Positions 1 to 11,243 of a stretch of 64,000 nt of DNA are shown in pieces; the first letter of the stretch is position 1; each line of letters starts with the position of its first letter. Location: the NCBI GenBank assembly GCA_964017195.1, contig OZ024894.1, positions 6,465,537-6,529,536 on the forward strand, written 5' to 3'. This DNA is from Siderastrea radians (Eukaryota; Cnidaria; Anthozoa; Scleractinia; Rhizangiidae). Below the pieces are notes generated by a model. The model did no database searches, had not been told where the DNA came from, and worked only from the letters and a program-made list of their open reading frames with translations. Position numbers and translations under genes: made by a program.

Positions 1-726
1 TCTTGATCAGTTTTTGAACTAATCGAATGTGTCTTGATCGGTGTTTTCATTGGGTATCAAAATACATGCACCTGACCCAATTGATGCAAGCTGATTGGGT
101 CATCAGCACATGAATAATTAATGAATTTGAGAATGTCTGATGAAACATTCTAGAAACTCGCTAGAAATTGAATATGGCTTGTTCTCCATTATGAAAATCA
201 CTTGATATCTTCTTCTTAAAGCTTAGGAGCATTTTGTGTGCGACAAAATGTATGCTTCGCTTCATTTCCAGCATATTTTTGGCCCCGATAAAAAGAAAAA
301 ATCCCCTTGATGAAGTACATTTACGTTTTCATAAATAACATTCCAAAACGAGATGTAGTCTTGGATTTCCCTCGTTTTAATCGCCTTCCATTTGTGATCA
401 AAAAAAGCAAAATCGAACTGAACGTTTAATTATTTCTAAGCCAAGATAGAAAAAAAGGTGTTGCCAAAGAACAGCGTCTTGATCTTTAATGCACCTGTAA
501 GCGTGAAATACTTGAAATAGCTCTACACGATACATCAGTCTATTACAGCTAGCAGTTTCCTATTGACTGCAGTGTTGATAATAATAAATAACACAACAAA
601 GTGTCGGTGAAGAGTGGTAGATAATCACCCTATTCAACCCCACTTCGGTGAATAATTGTTAAATATAGCGGGACCTCTTTTTATAAGGATTCGTTATATC
701 AGCGTTACACTGTTGTCATCCCTTGC
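1..726. other. intergenic flank left of GPCR copy 1
   Basis: No gene is supported here. From about 417 onward the sequence aligns with 10930-11240 and 29180-29495, which lie in the same position relative to the other two GPCR copies, so this is the edge of the duplicated unit. Positions 1-400 show no repeat, RNA or coding signal that I recognise. Confidence 0.5.
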
Positions 727-1661
727 TTAAAGGTTATCTGTAGTGTCCAGTTGTCTCACAGTTCCGAGCTGACAGCACATGATCTTATTGAGAGCTTGTC
801 TGTTGCGAGCAAGCCTCCAGCCAAATGCGAACGGATCCAGAGCGCATTTCATGAACATCAAGTTAAGGTAATCTCGCTGCACAATAACGATGGCCTTGTA
901 TTTCTGGCATGGACCACAGTACGACTGTAGGTGATAAGAAATAGTTGACAGAATCGCTGGCACGGTAGAGAAGACAACAAAAATAACCAAGACTCTGCGA
1001 AACTTGTTCATTTGAAGTTGCAAGAGTTTTCCGCCATGTTTGTTCGGTCCGGCTCGAAGATCTAATGACCTTTTTGTTTGGTTTTTGTTTGGTAGAAAAC
1101 AACAAGAAGGATTGAGTTTAAGGTCGAGTTCAAATGTAGATCGATTTTCAAAACAGTATCTATAGGAACATTTACATGTGGCAAGATTGCAAAGGTTAGA
1201 GCAATCCGTGAGATGATGGCGATGTAGATTTTAGCCCGTTGAATTGTGATCCAAGTCCTGTACTTTGTTGGTCGAAAAACCGCGATGAAGTTGTCGAAAG
1301 CCAGCGCAAAAACCATTCCAAAGGAAATGTTAAGTGAAAGAAACGAAGAGCCTATATTGGCGATTTCGAGCGGTTGTTTTCGATCGAAGAAGTCGTTGTA
1401 TTCTAGTGCTGCAAAAATCGGCGCTACGACCATTCCCGTTAAAACGTTTGCAGCTGACATTGTTAGTACAAGCAAGGATGAGGGGTTACGAAAAGATTGC
1501 AGTGGATCCACAATACCTGTTACGACCAGAAGACCATCACCTATAACCGTTACTGGAGATAAAATCATTTTATACACTGCAAAAATAAGCAGTTCTGGGT
1601 CTTCAGAGCTCAAAGTGCCGTTCAAGCCCTCTCTCACATTGGGGAAGTTCGACGCATTCAT
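727..1661 (-). pseudogene. class A GPCR pseudogene, copy 1
   Basis: Two minus-strand reading frames (1062-1661 N-terminal, 727-1023 C-terminal) match consecutive parts of the intact receptor at 29497-30453. The break is a deletion and frameshift after TM5: codons around 'ILLVV' are followed by a lysine-rich out-of-frame tail instead of the intracellular loop 3 sequence. An in-frame loss of residues in the TM3 region and an Asn-to-Asp change at the TM1 1.50 position add further decay. The DNF motif at the end of TM3 and the DPFAF motif in TM7 are still readable. It has no intact seven-helix frame, so it is probably a dead copy. It is followed on its 5' side by the same downstream block seen in the other units. 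Confidence 0.85.
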
Positions 1662-3190
1662 GAAGTCGGTGTCAATGTTTCAATGTCCAGTCTTTGCAAA
1701 TCTTGAAAAGTCAACGCTTGGAGAAAACTGAAAAACGGACAGCATCAAAGCAAAACAGCTTTCATAGTCACTCTCGAGATTTCATCCAGAGACGCAAACG
1801 TTGGTACCACACACGATTGGGAAGCTTCAAAGAGTCATGTTACTTGACACTGACGAAAGCCAGGTTCGAGTGAAGAATGATCTCGTTAAATGGCCTTTCT
1901 TAACTCAACATCCTTGCCTTAGGCAAATAAAGCTGACATGATAATATTCAACAATGATACAACTCCCGTCATTTAACCCGGAGTTTGTCAAAGATAATTT
2001 TGGAACTCGTTATTAAAAGTGCGTACTTGTCTTGCACTGATCCACTAAACAACACCTGAAATATTGTGTTAAGCGGGTGTTTTGTTCTGAAAGGAAATTA
2101 AAACAGATCATTTTAATGAAGGACAAGTTGCAGTTTTGAAACCCGACGAATCGCGCAGAAGGTATTTATCGAGAAATTAAAAAAGAGAAAATAAGTTTGC
2201 CTTCGGAGTACTTTGACAGCAGTTAGTGGACAAACATAATACACAGAAGTTGATGGTCAAATCAACACATGTCAGCGCTTTCAGAGATGAAAGATAATCA
2301 GCTGCCAGAGACAATCCTCTCTTCGTCAACACGAGTGCACTTTGGTGCTTTGAGCGATAATTCTATTAAACCTCTGCCAATAGTTTGCGTGAAAAAACTG
2401 ACATCAGTTCACAAATAGCTACTTATGACCAACATAAATCGCTCTTCAAGGGGAATTTCTCCTTAGTTAATTTAAGAAAAATGAAATAAAAATGAGGTGT
2501 TTTAAAGTACGTGAAGCCAAGAGCTATATCTTTTGGGACTTAGGTGGTATTTGATTCAAAGTAAAGTAGTCTTGAGGAATTGCATGAAACAACGGAAACT
2601 CCTCGCTAAGTCAGCAAATGACAAATCCATTAATTAAGAGCTCGAGGAATCTTCTATGTACGAGTAAACAAAGCGATAAATGGACAATGTAAATCTATAC
2701 TCCTTCAACCGGAGTCGACTGGCCCTGATACAAGAAATACGTTTCGTACAAATTTGGAAATTGTTGCAGAAAGCTGAAACCGGTCCAACTTTTTGTGCAC
2801 TGGCTTAAAAACAAAACTCCAGTTGCATGAGGGGATGCTACAAATAAAATGCGTGCGTGCTACGTGCAACATTTTTTACGGTACTCGTTACACGAAAAAT
2901 TATTACTTTCAACAAGGTTTTAAAGAAGCCAATCTCAAGTGTTTGTCCACAGCTTGGTTGACCCAAGAGATGGGCGTCAGTTATTCCTCTAGTTCTCCGT
3001 CTGAGCAAACTACACAACGGATAAACAGATTTTTTTGCACGTGCATTTAGCCAGTAAGGTAAAACAGTTGGTTTTACCTTACTGACATGATTTGTTTATT
3101 TATTTCCTAATTTGTTTGTTTGTTTGTTTGTCGGCGAATTAAACCTGAAAACGTTCTTACGATGTTCTTAATTTTCGGGGTGAAGAATTA
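1662..3190. other. duplicated intergenic block between GPCR copy 1 and SINE
   Basis: This stretch aligns with 12201-13058 plus 17201-17875 and with 30454-31500. The site GTTTTAAAGTACG at 2503-2515 is the empty site for the transposon inserted in the second unit. At 1740-1800 there is a segment resembling the 106-bp minisatellite found in the multicopper oxidase intron. No convincing gene is present; the short open frame near 2793-3050 is not conserved as coding in the sister copies. Confidence 0.6.
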
Positions 3191-3380
3191 TAACAAAATT
3201 GGCAACAATTCAAAAATGTCCTCACCAGGTCTCACCCTGAAAAACTCTCCACATAAGGAAGATTGACTGATATTCAGTTTATCTCGAGCGTGTCGACAAA
3301 AAAAATTGAGTTTCCAACGGGAATCGAACCCATGACCTCCCGTACACCGGTCGAGCGTTCTAACCACTGAGCGGGTCTTG
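3190..3380 (-). mobile_element. tRNA-derived SINE, unit 1
   Basis: Read on the minus strand, the head near 3315-3377 has the internal pol III promoter blocks of a tRNA: an A-box-like GCTCAGTGGTTAGA and a B box GGTTCGATTCC. The acceptor stem does not pair, so this is a SINE head and not a tRNA gene. A run of T follows the head, then a body extending to about 3190. The same unit recurs at 17876-18068 and 31500-31668, always directly abutting the CGGCCG minisatellite. Confidence 0.75.
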
Positions 3381-4907
3381 TGTGCTAAAGACATCTCTCC
3401 GTCGATATATCGGCCGACATGTCGGTCGACACTCGACCAATATATCGATTGACACTCGATCGATATCTCGACCGACCCTCGACCGATATGTCGATCGACA
3501 CTCGGCCGATATGTTGGTCGATATCGGCGGCCTCTCGACCAACATGCATGTCGGTGGATACTCGATCGCTAAGCCAACGACGCTCGACCGACACTCAGCC
3601 GATACCCTACTGACACTTGGTCGGCTCTCAGCGCTCTTTTCTCTACTTAAACTGCTATCGTTTGCTTTGCCCACCACATCGGCCGACATATGCCTTTAGT
3701 CAACAAGATCATGTTTACTTTAGACACGGTCGGTCGAGAATCGACCGACACTATCGGATGACACTCGGCCGAAATCTCGGTTCAGTATTGTCCGACACCA
3801 CCGGCCGACACTCCGCCAATATCTCGGTCGAGTATTGACCGACAATATCGGCCGACACTCGGCCAATACTCGACCGACATCCCAGCCGACACTTATAGAC
3901 TACTTATCGGCCGAGTATTGACCGACACTATCGGCCGATACTCGACCGAGATCTAGGCCAACACTATCGACCGATACTCGGTCGAAATCTCGGTATTGAC
4001 GGACACTATCGGCCGACACTCGGCCGATATCTCCGCCGATACTCGACCGATATCTTGGCCGACACTATCGGCCGAAATGTTGGTCCAGTATTGACCGACA
4101 CTATTGGCCGACACTCGGCCGATATCTCGGTCGAGTGTTGACCGACACTATCGGCCGATACTCGACCGACATCTCAGCTGACACTATCGGCCGATATCTC
4201 GGTCGAGTGTTGACCGACACTATCGGCCGATACTCGACCGACATCTCGGCCGACACTGCCTACACTATCAGCCGACACTCGGTCGATAACTCCAATGATA
4301 CTCCAACGACATCTCGGCCGACACTTGGCCAATAACTCGGCTGATACTCAACCGACATCTCGGCCGACACTCGGCCGAAATCTCGGTCGACTTTTGACCG
4401 ACACTATCGGTTGAGCCCCGGGCGATATCTCGGCCAATACTCGACCGACATCTTGGCCGACACTATCAGCCGACACTCGGCCAAAATCTCGATCGAGTAT
4501 TAAACGACGCTATCGGCCGACACTCCGTCGAAATCTCGGTATTGACAGACACTATCGGCCGATATCTCGGTCGAGTATTGACCGACACTATCGGCTGACA
4601 CTAGGCCGACATCTCGGCGGACACTATCGGCCGACACTCAGTCAAAATCTCGGTCGAGTATTGACCGACAGTATCGGCCGATACTCGACCGACATCTCGG
4701 CCGACACTATCGGCCGACACTCGGTCGAGTATTGACCGACACTTTCGTCTGACACTTGGCCGATACTCGACCGACATCTCGGCCGACACTATCGGCCGAC
4801 ACTCAGTCGAAATCTTGGTCGAGTATTGACCAACAGTATCGGCCGATACTTGACCGACATCTCGGCCGACACTATCGGCCGACACTCGGTCGAGTATTGA
4901 CCGACAC
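3381..4907. repeat. TCGGCCGA palindromic minisatellite, locus 1
   Basis: About 1.5 kb built from 11-13 nt words of the form CGA-NNNN-TCGG. They join to give hundreds of TCGGCCGA or near-TCGGCCGA palindromes and CpG-rich strands in otherwise AT-rich DNA. There is no strict long period; words are shuffled. Both strands stay open in several frames and translate to Arg/Ser/Thr-rich low-complexity peptides, which are not genes. A non-repetitive island of about 100 bp (about 3630-3727) interrupts the array and recurs in the other two arrays. Confidence 0.9.
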
Positions 4908-6255
4908 TTTCTATGAGAGCGTTTTCGAGAAATTTTCGGGTGAAGTTTTAGGGTGTTAAAAAACAACAAAAACAAAATAATTTTGATCTGTTATTGAAAA
5001 GTATGCCCACAAAGGCTTGATGAAATAACATTTTGGTTTTAAATGAATGTTATATCGTCTAATTACTTTGTGTGAAAATTTCGGGGAAATCATGCCGTTT
5101 GATTTTTAGAAACGTTGGTTTGAATATGAACTTGTTTAGTGTGTTACTGGGCTTTTTTATCAAAAATTTACACTACACTTATTAAAATGGTTATGAATTA
5201 AAAAGCGGTGGATGGATTTTTTTATATCTTTGTCCTCAAGGAGAATAATCAATATTCAATACAATCCCAGCGTTTCAAATTCATTGAAACGTTATAAAGC
5301 TGTCAATTTTGAGCCAAAACTCAGGAAAATATTGGACTGATTTTCACGCCAGTGGCTTGTTGCTCTCATTATGCATCTCCATTGTTTTAAATCGGCGTGC
5401 AATTGTAAATTTCACTACATCATGAATTCATATAACGCTTAATTGCTTTCCGAAGATGTTCCGAAAACGTGCTGAGACTGGGATACGATTGTGGGAGACC
5501 CACGTCTACTGACCTGTTCAAATTTTTCGTTGACTCCTTGCCATAAGAATCTGGAACACTGACTGAGCACAGCAGCTTTCCGTTTGCGCTCTCTGCTAAC
5601 CGAAGCTTGCGCTTTCTGCTAACCTTGAGGTTTGCACTCACTACTGTCAGCCTGTCCATTGTTATTGTAATGCTAACCTGGTACATTAGTACGTTTTTCG
5701 GAACATCTTCGGAAAGCAATCAAGCGTTATATGAATTCATGATGTACTGAAGTTTACAATTGCACGCCTATTCGAAACAATGGAGATGCATAATAAGAGC
5801 GACAAGCCACTGGCGTAAAATTCAGTCCAATAATTTCCTGAGTTTAGGCTTAAGATTGATAGCCTTACAACGTTTCAATGAGTTTGAGACTCGGGGTTTG
5901 TATTGATTATTGATTATTCTCCTTGAAAACAAAGTTTTAAAAAAATTCATCTACCGCTTTTTAATTCATAATCATTTTAATTAGTGTAGGGTCGATTTTT
6001 GATAAAAAAAGCCGCGTAACACCCTTAACCAGTTCATATTCAAGCCAACGTTTCTAAAAATCAAATGGAACGATTTCCCCGAAATTTTCACACAAAGTAA
6101 TTAGATGACATAACATTCATTTAAAACCAAAATGTTGTTTCATCAAGTCGCTGTGGACATACGTTTCAATAGCAGTTCAAAATTATTTTGTTTTTGTTGT
6201 TTTTTAACACCTTAAAACTTCACCCGAACATTTCTCGAAAACTCTCTCATAGAAA
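4908..6255. mobile_element. foldback element with ~560-bp inverted arms
   Basis: The left arm 4908-5469 is the reverse complement of the right arm 5691-6255, with some divergence, around a loop of about 220 bp. The outer end starts TTTCTATGAGAG and closes CTCTCTCATAGAAA. No transposase is visible, so it is a non-autonomous foldback or long-TIR MITE. Its left side is embedded in the minisatellite while its right flank is not minisatellite, so no clean target duplication can be read. Confidence 0.8.
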
Positions 6256-6577
6256 TTCTTCAAATTTTGTAGACGTGAAGACAAATATGTCAGGTCGAAG
6301 ATCCAGTCGAGCGCTTCCCAGAATTATCTCTTGGTGACAAGTAATTAGCTCTCATGTAAAATGGGGGATGACGTCATTACGTTGCTATGGTAACTCCGAT
6401 TTCGATGAAACGTACCTCATGCAAAACTTTCATCTTTTTCTAGGTCAGCAGTAGCGTTCGATTTTCTATTGGGTTGTTCACTGTGGTACACTAGTTGCTT
6501 AAAGTTGAGAGGTATCGTCACTCAAAAACTCGATCAAGCCACCTTAAGAGATTGTCAGATAAGAGAGTATATGCCTC

Positions 6578-6855
6578 TCAGATTAATTTTAGAATGTTCC
6601 AGTCCTCCGCGGACAATTTTACCTCGCGTGTTCCGTGAATATTTTCATGGAGGATTCGCATGACTGAAGACTTTTGCTTGACACTTTTCTTTGTTTCGTG
6701 GCGGTGTCTTTTGAGCTCGAAGCCTTCGGCCTTTGCTTCGTTGAAGAAGCTTTCTTTTTCCTCGTGTTTCCCTTGTCCGAACTTTCGTCGGGGCAATAGC
6801 TGCAGCTTTCGAGAGCATCGCTTTCACCATCACTTTCAATCATCGAGGTCACACT
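6578..6855 (-). other. coding-like Lys/Ser-rich fragment, copy 1
   Basis: On the minus strand this stretch translates to an acidic start (ESDGES..) followed by a Lys/Ser-rich stretch (KKKASSTKQRPKASS). The same fragment lies at 26690-26945 and 33690-33940 in the other duplicated units. It looks like one exon of a nuclear or nucleic-acid-binding protein, but no fold is recognisable, several frames are open at once, and copies differ by indels. It is probably an exon fragment carried in the segmental duplication. Confidence 0.3.
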
Positions 6856-6899
6856 GGGCGACTAAACGCCTCCGATAAGTTAGCAACAGCTTCAAGAGG

Positions 6900-7989
6900 C
6901 CGGGGCGTAGCTTGCAGGGCGAAGGGCTAACAACACTCAAAAAGTTCGTTTTGAAATCTCTTTACGGTGACCCATTTTCACTTATCAGAACTCATGATCG
7001 GTTGGTATCAAATTAGCGTGTGTCACTCCTCCGGGACACGCAGTCCTTAGAAACTGACTCAACAAAGTTTATTCCGGACATGCCCAGTTCGTCTTTCAAT
7101 ATACATCCTTCTGCTTAGCGCGTCCCAAGTATTAAAAAGGGCATCACAAAAAGGCGCGTTTATTTTATAACTGCCTGACTTTGAAATGCGAAACTGTTTA
7201 AGAATGCATAGGTATCCTGCAAACGACATATCAAATGCTTACACGTTATGGTTTGCTGATCACAACATACATACCGCACGATCTGGAAGATTTATTTATT
7301 TATTCATTTATTTACCGTGTCAATGCTGAATATAAAGGACTGCGCTAAATATTAAAAAAGTAATAACTAGGGGGGAAATAATAAACATACAAAATGTGAA
7401 CTAATAAATCATAGAGATAGCTTCCTTGAAAGACTCAAGCGATTTAGACAATGCTACTTGTCTGGACAGATTTGTACTTACCAGCAACAGCCTTCACAAG
7501 CGAAGCGGGTTTCATTCTGTTATCAGCAAAGTATTCGTCACCGGCGTAACTCGACTTCACGGGAGCTCAAGTTGATGCGAAACCAGCTACAGCTAAGCAA
7601 AATTAAAGTTAACCCTGAAGTAATTGTATCACTTAGTCCATAAAAAACATTGTCGTTACTGTTTTTAAGACCATACATTTATTTCCCCTGAGTGTTCCGA
7701 AACTGGGCAACCAACACAATGTTTGTATAGACTGGAAACGTTGCCACGGAAGCCGGGATACGCGGGGGTAATTTCACTGAACAAGAGATGGCGTGGTTCG
7801 GACACTTAAGCACTTTGCAAAAAGCCGGCGCATACACTCATTGTAACCGCGCAGAAGTCAACAAGTACTTGCAAATTAGATCGGTGAATTAGATAAATAT
7901 GTTTGTAAATTTGTAAATAAAAGACGGCCACTTTTTCCCAGGAAACTTACAGTTTTATAAACCTTAATAGATATACAAACAGTCACTTC
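6900..7989. other. duplicated intergenic block
   Basis: This aligns with 26990-28130 in the third unit. It contains a short TTTA microsatellite near 7291-7315. A frame at 7458-7643 (61 codons) remains open in its sister at 27561-27752 (63 codons, one in-frame insertion), but it has no recognisable domain and I do not call it a gene. Confidence 0.4.
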
Positions 7990-8452
7990 TACTTAGGCCT
8001 CGAGCTCGAATAACCAGATTCTATATTTTCCTTCAACACCGTTTAACATCGTTGAATTCAGCATGCGTTTGGCCGCCGTGTTCAATGAAGTTGAATTATT
8101 TCGATTTAGCTCTTCGTTTGTTTTAAGATGCGAACAACAATGTTGAATTCGTTTGGCCACCTCGTTCAACATCGTACAACCACAGGCTTGCCCTCCTCTG
8201 TTTGTGCGGTGTGCTGTGCATTTATAATACCTGTATCGGTTTATCAAACTAGCAAAACTAAAGCCGAAATTTAGGCTTTTTTTAAACGAACGAAAATAAA
8301 ATAAAAACTCATAAAATTGCCGCCATATTGTTTTACTTTCTGTTTCTGTGTTTATTTTGAGCGAGAATCGCCAAAATAAACACAGCAACACAGAGCAAAA
8401 CAACATAGCAGCAATAATATTTTGTGGGTTTTTATTTTATTTTGGTCAGTTT
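7990..8452. repeat. half of a palindromic repeat element, unit 2
   Basis: This corresponds to 28135-28590 in the third unit, where the complete palindromic element is present. It includes an inner hairpin around 8330-8405, where a T-rich 'tttctgtttctgtgtttatttt' block faces its complement. The distal arm is missing here and reappears inverted at 9653-9788. Confidence 0.6.
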
Positions 8453-8990
8453 TAAGGTGGCCCGAACCTATTTATTAGCGTGTTGGTTACGTTTTTGAAT
8501 CGCGCTTTTCAGCAAAAGGGATTCAACCGATTTCTATGATTTTTGGCATCCTAAATGAAGAATGTTGGAACTTTAAGAAAATTTTATCAATTTTCTTGTG
8601 GGTATAAGAACGTTTGAGATATCAGCATATATTTAAAACCTCATTTTTACAAAAACATGTCCATAATTTTGAAATCCAACGACCAATTTTTTCCTAACTT
8701 CGTCAATTAGGCCTCAAAGCCCTTAAGTTCTGGATCTGCAAGTTTGAAGACAATCGTGACCATACAACTCGCTGCACAAAATGCTGGTCAAATTTAAACT
8801 TAAAATCTTATCCTAACACATTTGTGTTAGTTGACGCAAAAATAGCGGAAAATTGCGGCCTGGCTATCTCCTATCTGAAAGGCTGATGTTGCCCAAAACT
8901 TTATTGAAAGAAACCGAGTAATCAGAAGCCTACCACGAACACACAGTTAGCGCGACAAGAAGAAGACCTTTTGCTGCATGCAGGGTGAAA
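8453..8990 (+). repeat. direct repeat, left copy
   Basis: About 480 bp beginning GGTGGC and 'cctatttattagcgtgttggtt' are repeated in the same orientation at 9789-10270 with roughly 85 percent identity by eye. The pair flanks a foldback element and an inverted segment and is absent from the equivalent place in the third unit. Confidence 0.7.
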
Positions 8991-8999
8991 TTAAATATC

Positions 9000-9598
9000 T
9001 TCTATTTATCTGACTTACTGCGTATTTGTCCCTTTATTTTCCAAAAAATCTTAACAAAACAAAATATAGCATCTACGGAAAACTCTTAACAGTTTTAAGA
9101 CCGTACGTTACCTTTCTGGGGTGAAATAAAGCCGCCAATTCGAGTGCCTCTAACCATCCGCTTTTCCACTGCAATGGAAACCCTTGTGCTTGATAATATA
9201 TTTAAGATCTCTGGCTTTGCTTTCACATTCCGCACGGGCACTTGGGGATACGTTTACCATCATTGTGAGATGTTGAAATGTTTATAACATTATCATTTTA
9301 ATAGGAAAATAAATTTTCGTATGTTAATACTCATTTTCCTGGCCCAAGTGGCAAACTGCCCGTGCGGAATGTGAAAGCAAGCCAGAGATCTTGAATATAT
9401 TATCAAGCACAAGGGTTTTCACTGCAGTGGAAAAGCGAATGGTTAGAAGTACTCGATTTGGCGGCTTTATTTCTCCCCAGAAAGGTAACCAACGGTGCTA
9501 AAAACTGGTAAGAGTTTTCCGTAGATGCTATATTTTGTTTTGTTAAGATTGTTTTGGAAAATAAAGGGACAAATACGCAGTAAGTCAGATAAATAGAA
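9000..9598. mobile_element. foldback MITE, ~250-bp arms
   Basis: Arms 9000-9245 and 9343-9598 are inverted copies around a loop of about 97 bp. Outer ends are TTCTATTTATCTGAC and its complement. It has no coding capacity. It is inserted between the two direct repeats of the second unit and is absent from the third unit. Confidence 0.8.
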
Positions 9599-9652
9599 CA
9601 TTCAAATTCAATGAGATGCAAATAAGTGGCCGGGTATTCTAAAATCTAGCCG

Positions 9653-9788
9653 AGTCGTCTTCGGGAAGCTGTGCTCAAGAAGCGTACGCTGGAGTTCAGC
9701 CTCGGTCCGAACAGATTCAACACTATTGTCGAATACAATTTTGTTGTACTACAGGCTTACCACCCTCTGTTTGTGTGGGGTGCTGTGC
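9653..9788 (-). repeat. segment inverted relative to unit 3
   Basis: This stretch is the reverse complement of 28655-28790 (the cttcccgaagacgac end through to the cagcac block). Because the surrounding DNA is in the same orientation in both units, the piece has flipped, most simply by recombination between palindromic arms. Confidence 0.65.
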
Positions 9789-10270
9789 ATGTGAGGGTGG
9801 CTCGATCCTATTTATTAGCGTGTTGGTTATATTTTTTAATCGCGTTTTTCAGCAAGAAAGATTTAAGTGATTTCTACGATTTTTGGCACCCTAAGTGAAG
9901 AATGTTGGAACTTTACGAAAATATTACTGATTTTCCTGTGGGTTTAAAAACATTTGAGATATCAGCATGTATTGAAAACCTCATATTTGCAAAAAATGTC
10001 CATACTTTTGAAATCCTACGACAGATTTTTTCCTAACTTCTTCAAATAAACCTCAGAGTCCAGGTTTATAACTGCAAGTTTGAAGTCAATCATGACCATA
10101 GAACTCGCTGCACAAAATGCTGGTCAAATTTAATCTTAAAATGTTATGCTAACACATTTGTGTTAGTTCACGCACAACTAGCGAAGAGTGCAGCCGGACT
10201 ATCTCCTATCTGAATGGATGAAGTTACCCAAAGCTTTATTTAAAGCCTTGAGAGATATGTAAATAAGTGG
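9789..10270 (+). repeat. direct repeat, right copy
   Basis: Second copy of the block at 8453-8990, in the same orientation. Both end near a shared 'aagtggccgggtattc' motif (9623 and 10268), which suggests tandem duplication of one element or duplication of its flank. Confidence 0.7.
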
Positions 10271-10450
10271 CCGGGTATTCCAGAATCGCTCCGACGACTC
10301 TAACTAATCAAATGTGCTTGAATAGTTTTGAACCACACTATCGAACCAATTAGGGATAGAAAATCATCATCATCATGCTCACAATTTCAAAAAATCACTT
10401 CGCCCGATTACTCCCTGAATTGTATTCCACTCAGTCCAATTACCATTACC

Positions 10451-10502
<52 letters not shown>
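10451..10502. repeat. (AAT)n microsatellite
   Basis: About 17 perfect AAT units. It reads as poly-Asn in one frame, which is an artefact. The equivalent site in unit 3 (28979-29008) is shorter. Confidence 0.95.
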
Positions 10503-10506
<4 letters not shown>

Positions 10507-11243
10507 TTTATTAGCATATAAGGTCCCCGTGATGACGAGTACGGTACATAAATGGGACATAATAATTCAGGAAAAAGTCAAAAATCCTGCCGTAGCAAAA
10601 ATTAAACCAATTTTACTATTAGGCCCGCTTATCAAGTCCCCTTGATTTTCGGGTCCGTTCACTTACCGAGACTACTTAATTCCCGGCCAATTCTCTTTCA
10701 GGACCGATCTAGTGCTTCTCGAAGGTCAGGGAGGCACGAGAGATCCGGTATGCAACAGTCTAATTATGGGGAAAACTATTGGGACTGAAAATAACGGGAC
10801 TTGGAGAGGTTCATCGAGGACACAAATAGCTTTGAGTCATCCCGACAGCCGTCAACTTCAAGTTAAACTGTTATCATTTTGTATAATGGGCAAGATCAGG
10901 AGCCCATTAGAGTGGCAAGATCGAACAGAATGTTTATTTATTTCTAAGCCAGTATAGAGAAAATGTGTTGCCAAAGAACGTCTCCGTGATCTTTTCTGCA
11001 CCTGTAAGCGTAAAATACTTGCATCAGCTTTTCTTACTACACGATATATCAGTCTATTACAACTAGCAGTTTCCTATTGACTGCAGTACTGATAATAATA
11101 AATATCACATTGGAGTTTCGGTGAAGAGTAGTAAATATTGACCTCTCCGCTTCGCGGCTCGGTAATTCACCTCCACTTCGGTGAATAATTGTTAAATATA
11201 ACGGGGCTTCTTTTTACGGGGTTACACTGTTGTCGTCCTTTGC

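Noticed and set aside
1246..1731. Plus-strand open frames opposite the GPCR copies (also 11647-12006, 30029-30556)
   Set aside because: Antisense shadows of the receptor genes; no independent family resemblance.
3315..3377. Candidate tRNA genes at the SINE heads (also 18001-18062, 31596-31660, 38230-38310)
   Set aside because: A and B boxes are present but the acceptor and T stems do not pair, and the sequence continues into SINE bodies.
3382..4975. Multiple overlapping Arg/Ser/Thr-rich open frames on both strands in the minisatellites (also 18047-20410 and 31643-32724)
   Set aside because: They translate the repeat words in several frames at once; no start context, no conserved protein, and frames shift freely between arrays.
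10328..10645. Open frame with a poly-Asn run
   Set aside because: The run is an AAT microsatellite; flanks align with non-coding duplicated sequence in unit 3.
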